Source: Roseibium limicola (GTDB lineage Bacteria > Pseudomonadota > Alphaproteobacteria > Rhizobiales > Stappiaceae). From it: 64,000 bases of DNA. Below, piece after piece: positions 45,863 through 54,086 of the stretch (position 1 is its first letter; each line of letters starts with the position of its first letter). Location: positions 186,001 to 250,000 of the forward strand of contig NZ_JAFLNF010000003.1 in NCBI RefSeq assembly GCF_017313085.1. Reading direction: 5' to 3'. A model generated the notes under the pieces. It was not told the DNA's origin. It did not search any database and saw only the letters and a list, made by a program, of their open reading frames with translations. The position numbers and the translations under genes were made by a program.

Positions 45863-47032
45863 TCAAGCGGTGCCATAATCGCTGGGGGAGAGGCTGATGT
45901 GGACGTGAAGGCCGGATTTGCCGTCGACGGTCAACATGCCGTTGTGGGTGAACGTCAACGTGCGGATCAGCTTCCAACCAAGAGAGTTGGAGCGTTCGGG
46001 GCGTTCTGCGTCGGCGGGAAGACCAACACCATTGTCGAAGACGACAAGTTCCAGTCCCTCGTGCCCCTTTGACGTCAGGCGGACGGTGATCACACCATCT
46101 TCGCGACCGACAAAGGCATGCTTGTAGGCGTTCGTAATCAACTCGCCGACGATCAGGCCGATGTCCACAGCCAAGCGGCCGTCCAGATCCGTCGGGACGC
46201 ACTCGACGCGAATTTCCACCTGCCGGTCTTCGGTGTTGAAGGCCCGTTCAGCGTTGCGGGCAACTTCCTGAAGAAGTTCTGCAGCTGGCACCGTGCCGGC
46301 GGTCGCGGCGCGCTGCATCAGTTCATGCGCTTTGGTCAGAGACGCCACGCGGGTTTCCAGCTCGGCCAAGACCTGCTTGGTCTCATCGAGTGCTGCCTCG
46401 TTCTTGCTCATACGAATAAGCGCCACGATCAGCGACAGATTGTTACCGGTGCGATGATGCAGCTCTTTCATAAGCAGGTCGCGGTCAGCGATGCTTTCCA
46501 TCAGCGCGCGGTTCTGCTCGCTCAGGGCGGCGGCGGGATCGGAGGCATTCAGCCCAGCAAGTGCATTGGTGGCCTCCGCCACCAACTCGGGGCTGCCGAG
46601 CAACGGCTCGGCGCCGAGAAACGCCGTCTCGATCCTGGTGCCTTCGCTGCCGGTTTCAATTGCAAATTGTTCTGCAATGCGCTGCACACCGCGCAGGCCA
46701 AGTCCCAGCCCGGGGCCAACGCCTCCGGTCAAAAAGGCGCCTTTTCTGTCGGACAGAGGCTCGCTGGCAATACCATGGCCCTGATCGACAACGGTAACCC
46801 CCAGCGCTTGCCTGCCCTGAACCTCAGTCAGCGAAAAGCTGGCGCGTCCTCGCTTGGCGTGTTCGATAGCATTGCGGCCCATCTCCACGACGGCGGTAAC
46901 GGTGCGGGTCTTTTCAAAGGTGCCAAAGCGCAAAACACTGGTCAGCGCCGAAGTCACATCGCGCAAGCGCATGATGTCGGCGCTTTTCTCAAGCCGCACA
47001 GTTGTCAAACGAGCTGGTTTCATCGCAATCAC
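45863..47032 (-). CDS. RsbT-like ATPase fused to a HisKA_2-type histidine kinase
   Basis: A 389-residue soluble protein. Residues 20-140 form a GHKL/RsbT-like fold (VEMGRNAIEHAKRG, DQGHGI, GLGLGLRGV). After a linker comes a HisKA_2 dimerisation domain with His192-His193-Arg (KELHHRTGNNLSLIVALIRM) and a second ATPase domain (GELITNAYKHAF, DNGVGLP). The GTG start overlaps the SpoIIE gene stop as GTGA. It lies at the end of the stressosome cassette and is probably the output that phosphorylates a response regulator, perhaps of a general stress path; the partner is not in this window. Confidence 0.88.
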   Translation of the reverse strand: MIAMKPARLTTVRLEKSADIMRLRDVTSALTSVLRFGTFEKTRTVTAVVEMGRNAIEHAKRGRASFSLTEVQGRQALGVTVVDQGHGIASEPLSDRKGAFLTGGVGPGLGLGLRGVQRIAEQFAIETGSEGTRIETAFLGAEPLLGSPELVAEATNALAGLNASDPAAALSEQNRALMESIADRDLLMKELHHRTGNNLSLIVALIRMSKNEAALDETKQVLAELETRVASLTKAHELMQRAATAGTVPAAELLQEVARNAERAFNTEDRQVEIRVECVPTDLDGRLAVDIGLIVGELITNAYKHAFVGREDGVITVRLTSKGHEGLELVVFDNGVGLPADAERPERSNSLGWKLIRTLTFTHNGMLTVDGKSGLHVHISLSPSDYGTA

Positions 47033-48024
47033 TCGCCTTTTACCCGCGCGACAACGATGCTGGCATCGTCCCGACCGCGGAACATCCGATCAAGCAAGAA
47101 CCCCGCAATCAGCAGCGGGCTGCGGTTCAGCAGCGCCGGGTTCAAGTCACCTTCGCGCAGAGTTGTCAGTCCGTCGCTGTGCATGATCAGCACATCGCCC
47201 ACTTCAAGCTCGCGGGTTTCTTCAAAGCCCTTCACGGCGGGGCCGCCGATGCGACCATCGCGCACGGCAAAGCGCTTGATCCCCTGCGCACCGACAATCA
47301 TCGTGGTGATGTTGCCGATACCGGCGTAAGATAAAACGCGCGCGTCCATATCCAGCCGGACCATGGCGACCACAGCGCCTCGATGACCGATCAGCTCTTC
47401 CGACAGCCGCGCAATGGTTTCAGAAGGGGCAGCGCAGCCATCCTGCGACAGGGCAATCAGCTCATCGGCTGCTTCTGCTGCCTTCGGTCCATGGCCCAAT
47501 CCATCGCACAAGAGAACATCGACGAAAGGCGGCAAATGACGGATCATCCAGGCGTCGCCGCAGGTATTCTCCGTCGGGTAACAAACACGAAGTCCGTCGA
47601 CCTCCAGTCCCAATCCTACCGGTAGATTGTTCATCACCTCGAAAGTGCAGACAATCGTCGTCCCGGCTTCGGCTGAAGAGAAAACATCGAAGCTGTCGGA
47701 CAGACGTTGAATGGCGCCCAGTCCCAGCCCGGCGGATTCCGAGGTGCTCGTCCCATCCCGCATCATCATGTCGATGTTGGCAATGCCAGGGCCGTTATCC
47801 GTAAACACCAGCACAAGCTTCTCACTGACGGGCGTGCGAACTGCCTCGATAAGCACCCGGCCACTGCCGGCATAGCGTACAATGTTCGTCGTTGCCTCGG
47901 TCACGACGATGGCCAATTCCTCGACGCGAGCTTCAGAGAGCCCGAGGGCTGAAGCGTGCCGGCGCGACAGTCGACGCACGGCCGCAATGGCACTCCGGTC
48001 GTCTACCTCGATCCATCGCTTCAT
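47029..48024 (-). CDS. RsbT-like ATPase fused to SpoIIE/RsbX-type phosphatase
   Basis: A 331-residue soluble protein. Residues 1-130 are an anti-sigma/RsbT-like GHKL domain (VTEATTNIVRYAGSG, DNGPGI, SAGLGLGAIQRL). Residues 140-331 are a PP2C/SpoIIE phosphatase (TENTCGDAWMI, LLCDGLGHGPKAAEAADELI, VGDVLIMHSDGLTTL). In known modules RsbX resets the stressosome by dephosphorylating RsbR/RsbS. Here kinase-like and phosphatase-like halves are joined. ATGA overlap with the RsbT gene couples translation. Confidence 0.9.
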   Translation of the reverse strand: MKRWIEVDDRSAIAAVRRLSRRHASALGLSEARVEELAIVVTEATTNIVRYAGSGRVLIEAVRTPVSEKLVLVFTDNGPGIANIDMMMRDGTSTSESAGLGLGAIQRLSDSFDVFSSAEAGTTIVCTFEVMNNLPVGLGLEVDGLRVCYPTENTCGDAWMIRHLPPFVDVLLCDGLGHGPKAAEAADELIALSQDGCAAPSETIARLSEELIGHRGAVVAMVRLDMDARVLSYAGIGNITTMIVGAQGIKRFAVRDGRIGGPAVKGFEETRELEVGDVLIMHSDGLTTLREGDLNPALLNRSPLLIAGFLLDRMFRGRDDASIVVARVKGE

Positions 48025-48461
48025 AGTTTAATGCCCATTTTAATAGTTGTTCCCCCGTCCGCTGAGGAAATGATCTCGAACACATCAGCCAGCCGTTTCG
48101 CACCGCCCAATCCCCGGCCCAGGCCACCTGCCGTGGTAAAACCATCTGTCAACGCTTGGGGAATGTCGGCAATGCCGCGCCCCTTGTCGCTGGACACAGT
48201 CATCAGATACCCCGCCGCCGGATCGAGATAGACGGAAAATTCTCCGCCACCACCGTGAACAATCACGTTGCGTGCAATCTCGCTGACAGCGGTTGAAAAT
48301 CTGGTAACTCGAATGTTGGAAACGCCCCTATCCCTCAATTCGCGTGCAACCGATTGGCGTGCTTGCACCACATCTCGGCTGACATGCAACGGGAAACGCG
48401 CGAGAGGCGTAAAACGTTCCTGAGTTTTTAGGTCAGTCACTTCGCAACTGCGACAGGGCAT
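48021..48461 (-). CDS. rsbT: RsbT-like anti-sigma-type serine/threonine kinase
   Basis: A protein of about 146 residues with the GHKL boxes SEIARNVIVHGGGG, DKGRGIADI and GGLGRGLGGAKRL. In stressosomes RsbT is held by RsbR/RsbS and, on stress, phosphorylates them and leaves to activate an output. The gene overlaps rsbS; a GTG at 48440 overlapping the rsbS stop is an equally good start. It is followed directly by the RsbT-SpoIIE fusion. Confidence 0.88.
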   Translation of the reverse strand: MPCRSCEVTDLKTQERFTPLARFPLHVSRDVVQARQSVARELRDRGVSNIRVTRFSTAVSEIARNVIVHGGGGEFSVYLDPAAGYLMTVSSDKGRGIADIPQALTDGFTTAGGLGRGLGGAKRLADVFEIISSADGGTTIKMGIKL

Positions 48462-48786
48462 GAGACAGGCTAAGAGCTGTCTGGGCCTCAGGAAGATACA
48501 TACCAAGTTCAACCAGCGTCATGGCGACAGCGGGGCGCATGCCGACGACATAGGTTTTGGCGTCCAGCAACTTGGAAATTCCGGCCAGTTGGGCAATCAC
48601 ACGACCGACAAAAGTATCCACGATCTCCAGGGCACTGATGTCGATGATCACACCGGCAACATTGTCCTGGGCAATGCGACGAGACAGGGAATCCTGAAGT
48701 TCCAGGATCTCTGTGTCGTTAACATCGTCCTGGATGGATACCAGCAGGGCATTTTCGACGAGGTGGATGGACGCGATTCCCGACAC
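48433..48786 (-). CDS. rsbS: RsbS-like STAS antagonist
   Basis: A 117-residue single STAS domain: ENALLVSIQDDVNDTEILEL, VIIDISALEIVDTFVGRVI and VVGMRPAVAMTLVELGM, the RsbS pattern. The residue matching the phosphorylated Ser59 of Bacillus RsbS is Thr58 here (IVDTF). It starts 1 bp after the rsbR stop and overlaps rsbT. It should form the mixed RsbR/RsbS core that traps RsbT. Confidence 0.9.
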   Translation of the reverse strand: MSGIASIHLVENALLVSIQDDVNDTEILELQDSLSRRIAQDNVAGVIIDISALEIVDTFVGRVIAQLAGISKLLDAKTYVVGMRPAVAMTLVELGMYLPEAQTALSLSHALSQLRSD

Positions 48787-48787
48787 C

Positions 48788-49663
48788 TCAGTTACCCTTG
48801 ATCTTGGTAATTTCGTAGCCCATCTTTTTCAGTGCGTCGTCCAGCGCACTGCGAATGCTTGAGCGTGTCGAGACAGTGCCGACATCAATGCCAAGCTGAA
48901 CCATGGTCTGGGCGATCATCGGGCTGATACCGGAAATGATGCATTCCGCCCCCATCAGGCGAACTGCTGCAGCGGTGCGCAGCAGGTGCTGAGCAACCTG
49001 AGTATCGACTGTGCCGACGCCGGTGATATCGACAATCACCACGCGCGCCTGTCGCTGCATGATGGTCTCCAGCAGGTTCTCCATGACTTCCTGGGCGCGG
49101 GCGCTGTCCAGGGTGCCGATCAGCGGCAGTGTCAGAACGCGGTCCCAGAGCTCAACCACCGGGGTCGAAAGCTCCATCATTTCGAGACGCTGGCGCTCAA
49201 TGATCTGCTCACGCTCGTTAATAAACACCTCGTTGGTGTAGATTCCGAAAGCATCAACCAGTCGCGAAATCATCAGCACTTCGCCGATCAGCCCTTCCGG
49301 ATTATCAGCCAATTCCTTCTTCAGCCGCTCAAACATCGGCGCTTTCAAGGCCAGAACGAAGGTGGCCATTTCCGTCGGCGTAACGCCGCGCTTCACCCGT
49401 TCCTTGGTGATATCACTCAGCGTGGCGCGCAGGTCTTCCCAGGCGGTATCCTTCAGATCAAATTCTGAATCGACGACACCGGCGCGCACCCCCTTGGCGA
49501 AACTACGCAAAAGCTCGACGTTCTGTGCGCGGTTTTCTGAATCGGAGAACAAATCGGAGCGCTTCACGCCTTCTTCGATTTGGGACCCCACCCATTCTTC
49601 AACAATCGAGTTAAAATCTACTTCGAGGATTCTCAGGATGGTCGCTGTATCGGTCTGGGGCAT
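48788..49663 (-). CDS. rsbR: RsbR-like stressosome sensor with STAS domain
   Basis: A 291-residue protein. Residues 1-150 form a helical N-terminal sensor domain of the RsbRD type (no cofactor motif recognised). The C-terminal STAS domain (about 165-291) has VVIVDITGVGTVDTQVAQHL and ISGISPMIAQTMVQLGIDVG, with Thr221 and Thr253 matching the two regulated threonines of Bacillus RsbRA. The ATG at 49663 follows GAAGAG; a longer frame upstream adds no conserved sequence. First gene of the cassette. Confidence 0.9.
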   Translation of the reverse strand: MPQTDTATILRILEVDFNSIVEEWVGSQIEEGVKRSDLFSDSENRAQNVELLRSFAKGVRAGVVDSEFDLKDTAWEDLRATLSDITKERVKRGVTPTEMATFVLALKAPMFERLKKELADNPEGLIGEVLMISRLVDAFGIYTNEVFINEREQIIERQRLEMMELSTPVVELWDRVLTLPLIGTLDSARAQEVMENLLETIMQRQARVVIVDITGVGTVDTQVAQHLLRTAAAVRLMGAECIISGISPMIAQTMVQLGIDVGTVSTRSSIRSALDDALKKMGYEITKIKGN

Positions 49664-50013
49664 ATCAAACTCTTCATTGATGTTGCCGGATACAAAGACA
49701 CCGCCGAAACAACTTGTCAATTATGCAAATCACAGGCGAACGTCAGCACTCATATAACTTTTGGAAATCATGTTTGCAGCGTTATTTATACATCTTTGGA
49801 AACTTCAAGGTTTCACCCAGCCAGCTGCGCCCGAGGACTTGCCACTGACTGCCGACGCCTGCGTAAAGGCTTTGCATCATTTCATCTGCGGTGAAGGCCA
49901 GTGATAGTCGTTGGCCGACCTTTTCCCCGACTTCCCAAGACTGTAGCTGCCGCTTATAAGACTGCAAAGATGGCTCAAGTGCCAACCCCCGCGACCATTC
50001 CCAGAAGGCCCAG
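49664..50013. other. Divergent promoter region, stressosome cassette / purC
   Basis: This 350-bp gap separates the divergent rsbR and purC genes. On the minus strand TTGACA (49720-49715) is a possible -35 for the rsbR promoter, but no convincing -10 was found at the right distance. A short open frame at 49782-49985 (minus) has no supporting features. No terminator is seen. Confidence 0.3.
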
Positions 50014-50973
50014 ATGACCGACCTGACCCGCGTTCTTGATCATGCCCGCATTGCGGAGCTTCCAGCCCCCTATTATGGCAAGGTCCGGGACTGCTATGAT
50101 CTGCCGGATGATCGGCGGATTCTGATTTCATCCGACAGGATTTCCGCCTTCGACCGCATTCTTGCGGCGATTCCGTTCAAGGGCCAGGTACTGACGCAGA
50201 CCGCGCGCTACTGGTTTGAGAAGACCGCAGATATCTGCCCCAACCACGTGCTGGACTATCCAGACCCGAATGTGGTGATCGGACGCAAGCTGACCATCCT
50301 GCCGGTGGAAATCGTTGTGCGCGGCTATCTGGCCGGGTCCACTTCCACCTCTATCCTGACGCGCTACAAAAAAGGCGAGCGGGAGATGTATGGCCATACG
50401 TTTCCGGACGGCCTGCGTGACAATCAGGCGCTGCCTGCCGCCATCATCACCCCGACCTCCAAGGCCTTTGACGGTGGCCATGACGAACCGCTGACGGCAG
50501 TAGAAATCATCGAGCAGAAGCTGCTGACAGCGGAACAATGGGAGCGGATTTCCGATATCGCCCAGAAGCTGTTCGCCAGAGGACAGAAGATCGCGACCGA
50601 GCGCGGGCTGATCCTCGTCGATACCAAGTATGAGTTTGGCGTCGACGCGACCGGCGAAATCATTCTGGCAGACGAAATCCACACGCCGGACAGTTCGCGC
50701 TTCTGGCTGGTGGATGGCTATCAGGCGGCGCTGGACAACGGCACACGTCCACCGTCCTTCGACAAGGACATCATTCGCGCCTGGGTCGATGCGCGTTGTG
50801 ACCCTTACAAGGATCCGATCCCGGTCATTCCAGCGGAGATGATCGCGGCAACCGCGGACGTCTACATCAAGGCCTTTGAGGCTATTACCGGACAAAGCTT
50901 CGAGCCGAACTTGGAGGGCGACACGCCGCTGGCCCGCGTTCGGGCCAATCTGGCATCCTATTTCCCCGAATAA
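50014..50973 (+). CDS. purC: Phosphoribosylaminoimidazole-succinocarboxamide synthase
   Basis: A 319-residue enzyme of purine synthesis that joins CAIR and aspartate using ATP to make SAICAR. Conserved blocks are [55 protein letters not shown] and the ATP-binding [20 protein letters not shown] followed by [10 protein letters not shown]. The length matches the long, yeast ADE1-like form common in Alphaproteobacteria, not the 237-residue E. coli form. Stands alone with its own promoter region. Confidence 0.97.
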   Translation: MTDLTRVLDHARIAELPAPYYGKVRDCYDLPDDRRILISSDRISAFDRILAAIPFKGQVLTQTARYWFEKTADICPNHVLDYPDPNVVIGRKLTILPVEIVVRGYLAGSTSTSILTRYKKGEREMYGHTFPDGLRDNQALPAAIITPTSKAFDGGHDEPLTAVEIIEQKLLTAEQWERISDIAQKLFARGQKIATERGLILVDTKYEFGVDATGEIILADEIHTPDSSRFWLVDGYQAALDNGTRPPSFDKDIIRAWVDARCDPYKDPIPVIPAEMIAATADVYIKAFEAITGQSFEPNLEGDTPLARVRANLASYFPE

Positions 50974-51181
50974 CCGGGGGTAGTCCGCCGCCACTGGCCG
51001 GTCTTCTCGCTAAGGACAGGCTTGTGGCGGAGGGCTTGAATTGCGCGTGACTTGCGAAGAAATTCGGGCGGAAAAATCCGCTTCACCATCTTCCTGCCAT
51101 CTGCCTGCGTTTTTATCCCGAACGTCCATTTCCGCCGGCATACAGACCGGCTTTTCTCACCCTGTTCGAGTGCCGTACCCG

Positions 51182-52696
51182 ATGGTCTTCGCCCTTTCCG
51201 TCCAACACCCTGCCCTGCTCCTGTGTTTCCCCCACACGCTGATCACAAACTCCGCCAAGATACTTGGGGCCGTGCTTGCCATGGCTCTGGCACTGAGCGT
51301 GGGCGCGACCACCGCGTCTGCCGGCGAAGCACGTCTCCTGATGGACTTGCAGAGCGGTCAGGTGCTGGAGGCCGAGAATGCGGATGTGCAGAACTATCCG
51401 GCCTCGCTGACCAAGATGATGACGCTCTACCTGACCTTCGAGGCCTTGAAGAAGGGTGAGCTCGCCTGGGACAGCCGGGTGCCGATCAGCAAACTGGCGG
51501 CCCTGACACCACCTTACAAGTTCGCCTTGCCGGAAGGCGCGACGTTCACCGTGCGCGAAGCGGTGGAAGGGATGATCGTCATCTCCGCCAATGATGCGGC
51601 GCAGTCGATGTGCGACTATTTCGGCACAAAGCGCGGCAGCGGCTGCGGCGCCGTGATGACGAAAAAGGCCCATGCCCTGGGGATGAGCCGAACCACCTTC
51701 ATCAACGGCTCCGGCCTGCATGACCCCCGGCAGTTCACAACAGCGCGCGACATGGCCACGCTGGGTATGGCGCTGATCCGCGACTTTCCCGATCAGTACC
51801 ACCTGTTTTCCCTGCGTGCCTTCACCTTTCGCAACATGAAGCTGCGCGGTCACAACTCGCTCATGTACCGCTATGAGGGGATGGATGGCCTTAAAACCGG
51901 CTTCACCGATCCCTCCGGCTACAATCTTGTCTCTTCTGCCAAGCGCGACGGGCGGCGGCTGGTTGGCGTGGTGCTCGGTGCCAAAAATGGTGCTGACAGG
52001 GCCTCCAAGATGGAAGCCATGATGGACGCTGGTTTCGCCGGCGCCAGCCGTTCCAAGGCGTTGATGGCCCTGGCGCCCGACAACAAGCAGACGCTTCAGG
52101 CCGCAAATCGGGCGGCAGAGAATGGCGGCAAGGACGCTGCTGCCATTCTGTCCGGGTCAATTGCCAGTCCTTCCGGATCGGCAGACCCTGCGCAATCGGC
52201 CTCCCTGTGGGCAACCACCAAGTCTGCCCTGTTTCGCCCGCTGAAAGCGCCGGAAGATCCTGCACAAGGGACCAACGCCAGCCCTCCGGAGCCGTTTCAA
52301 GACGATCTGGCAGGCTCCGCGCATGTCGCCAAAACGTTGAGCAAGCTTCTGCCGCGCGCCAAACCCCTGTCGGCGGTCGCGAAGAAGGCAGCGACTGCGG
52401 CACCACGAGCCTCGCGGATCAAGACCGCCAATGCGGTCAGCCGGTCTGCTTGGGAAGTTCAGGTTGCGGCCGTCGACCGCCCGGAGGCTGCCTCTACACT
52501 GCTGTCGCAAGCCAAGGACGTCCTGGGCGCAAAATTTGCGCAGATCATGCCCTTCACCCAGACTATCAGCCGAGGCTCGATGACGCTGATCCGGGCGCGG
52601 CTCACCGGCTTCGATACGAAAGCATCGGCAGAGGCGGCCTGCAAGCTGCTTCAGGCCAAAGAGAAAAGCTGCTTCGTGGTGGGCAGCAAGGCTTAA
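51182..52696 (+). CDS. D-alanyl-D-alanine carboxypeptidase (DacF/PBP5-like) with SPOR domain
   Basis: A periplasmic PBP of about 504 residues. A signal peptide ends near residue 47 (TTASAG). The peptidase S11 domain has SLTK (Ser75, Lys78), SxN in VISANDAAQ and the KTG triad in GLKTGFTD. A Pro/Ala-rich linker leads to a C-terminal SPOR domain (about 425-504, WEVQVAAVDRPEAASTLL), which targets septal peptidoglycan. The ATG at 51182 is chosen because a longer open frame (from a TTG at 51041) would put 47 unrelated residues before the signal peptide. Start uncertain. Confidence 0.92.
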   Translation: MVFALSVQHPALLLCFPHTLITNSAKILGAVLAMALALSVGATTASAGEARLLMDLQSGQVLEAENADVQNYPASLTKMMTLYLTFEALKKGELAWDSRVPISKLAALTPPYKFALPEGATFTVREAVEGMIVISANDAAQSMCDYFGTKRGSGCGAVMTKKAHALGMSRTTFINGSGLHDPRQFTTARDMATLGMALIRDFPDQYHLFSLRAFTFRNMKLRGHNSLMYRYEGMDGLKTGFTDPSGYNLVSSAKRDGRRLVGVVLGAKNGADRASKMEAMMDAGFAGASRSKALMALAPDNKQTLQAANRAAENGGKDAAAILSGSIASPSGSADPAQSASLWATTKSALFRPLKAPEDPAQGTNASPPEPFQDDLAGSAHVAKTLSKLLPRAKPLSAVAKKAATAAPRASRIKTANAVSRSAWEVQVAAVDRPEAASTLLSQAKDVLGAKFAQIMPFTQTISRGSMTLIRARLTGFDTKASAEAACKLLQAKEKSCFVVGSKA

Positions 52697-52709
52697 AGGC
52701 GTCGCCAGC

Positions 52710-53627
52710 TCACTTGACGAGCGGGGGACGCTCGGTGCCCCAGTTGGAGTAGATCCGCGAGCGGCGAATCTTGTCGTCATCGACGCTGACCCGAGTGATA
52801 CCTTCGTTGCAATTGGTCTCCGCCAGCCGCACCTCGCCCTCCAGTGTCCGCACGGCGGAATTGGCTTTCCACAGGCGGTCCTGTGACGGCGTTTCGACTT
52901 CCAGCGCCTCAATCGCCCGCTGATAGGCCGCGATGCGGAAGCGCAGCGCCTGACCGACCCAGCCGATCAGCGCACGGTTTTCCCAGACACGCGCCTTGGC
53001 GCCCTCATAAACTTCCTCGGTGACGACCTGCTTGGTGGCGAGCACGCGCAAGCGCTCGCTGTCGGTCGCCATGACGCGCTTGGCAACGATGCAGTAGGGC
53101 GGCACCAGCTCGGCGTCGCCATTGGCATCGGCGGCGATCCGGTCATAGCGGGCATCGGAAGATTGGAACTGGTCGGTGCGCAGGAACTGGTAATAGAGAT
53201 CCGGCGGGATGCGGCCTTCCACCTCGGGCAAGACCCGGGTGCGGGACAGCTCTGCGATCGTTCCACCGATCCAATCATTTGCATGAGGGGGCCGGATCAG
53301 GCCCCAACTAAGGTCACGCAGCAGCTTTTCGTCGTTGGTGAAATTGAACTTGGAGACAGGATCACCACGCAATCGGGCATTTTGCTCGCCCAGAAGCGGC
53401 ATCGCCTTGTCGTGGACAAAGCTCGGCTTGGCACGCCCGAAGTCACCGCTGGGCCGGGCGCAGCCGCTGACCAGAAGCGCCAGAGCAAGGATCGTCATGG
53501 GCCACGCGAGACGTGATCGGCTGATACGCGGCGTGGAGACCGACTGTGTCAAACGGGATCCGGCATTGAGTCTGGCAAGTGACCTCGCCTGCTTCGATCC
53601 GCGTTTGATGCTGTAATTGCTGCCCAT
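52710..53627 (-). CDS. Hypothetical lipoprotein
   Basis: A 305-residue protein. A long basic N-terminus leads to a lipoprotein signal with lipobox LLVSGC (about residue 56). The mature part is helical with a central loop (VPPYCIVAKRVMATDSERLR) and several Trp and Arg residues. No family was recognised. GTGAGG precedes the ATG. Similar proteins seem typical of marine Hyphomicrobiales, which is an impression only. It converges with the carboxypeptidase gene, 13 bp away. Confidence 0.6.
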   Translation of the reverse strand: MGSNYSIKRGSKQARSLARLNAGSRLTQSVSTPRISRSRLAWPMTILALALLVSGCARPSGDFGRAKPSFVHDKAMPLLGEQNARLRGDPVSKFNFTNDEKLLRDLSWGLIRPPHANDWIGGTIAELSRTRVLPEVEGRIPPDLYYQFLRTDQFQSSDARYDRIAADANGDAELVPPYCIVAKRVMATDSERLRVLATKQVVTEEVYEGAKARVWENRALIGWVGQALRFRIAAYQRAIEALEVETPSQDRLWKANSAVRTLEGEVRLAETNCNEGITRVSVDDDKIRRSRIYSNWGTERPPLVK

Positions 53628-53691
53628 CGGCCTCACTCTTGGCGGACCGGGGTATTGCGGGCTGTTCAGAGACCGGATTGCCGCATCGCGG

Positions 53692-53901
53692 TCAACTTGG
53701 TCCTTGAAGGCCTTGTCCGGCTCCTAGCCCGATGGTTCCGATTCGCAACGACAGTTCAAGTGCCGCACGTTCATATCGTACACCGGGAAAAAAGATAATC
53801 TCGGCAGAGCGTGTCGAAATTCCGGCACGCTCGCCATGCCGCTGTGGACGAACCCGAGACGTTGGTCTTTGCGCGTTGGAGAAATCAAGCAATGTGCCCA
53901 T
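53692..53901 (-). CDS. Small conserved hypothetical protein
   Basis: A 69-residue protein supported by a strong AAGGAGGAG ribosome site before the ATG at 53901. It has a basic middle and a characteristic AEIIFFPGVRYER segment (about residues 35-47) that I recognise from small unnamed proteins of Hyphomicrobiales. No domain or membrane helix. A longer frame starting at 53982 ignores the ribosome site. Function unknown. Confidence 0.6.
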   Translation of the reverse strand: MGTLLDFSNAQRPTSRVRPQRHGERAGISTRSAEIIFFPGVRYERAALELSLRIGTIGLGAGQGLQGPS

Positions 53902-54086
53902 CGTCTCCTCCTTCTCATGGTTTTCAGCCTCTTTGCAGGCCGGAAATGTCAATGGGGGGACGCAATACTTTTCCACGATCATTAGGAAACGGTCAGGGTT
54001 AACAGCACGCTAACGCTTTTGGTCTAAATTGAAGGATAGAACGCTGTTGTTCGCTCTTTTGTTTGTACCGCGTATCGTTGAGAGCC

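Noticed and set aside
49715..49720. Sigma70 or EcfG promoter before rsbR
   Set aside because: TTGACA is present, but no -10 at 16-18 bp, and the GGAA...CGTT pair near 49763-49783 has the wrong spacing.
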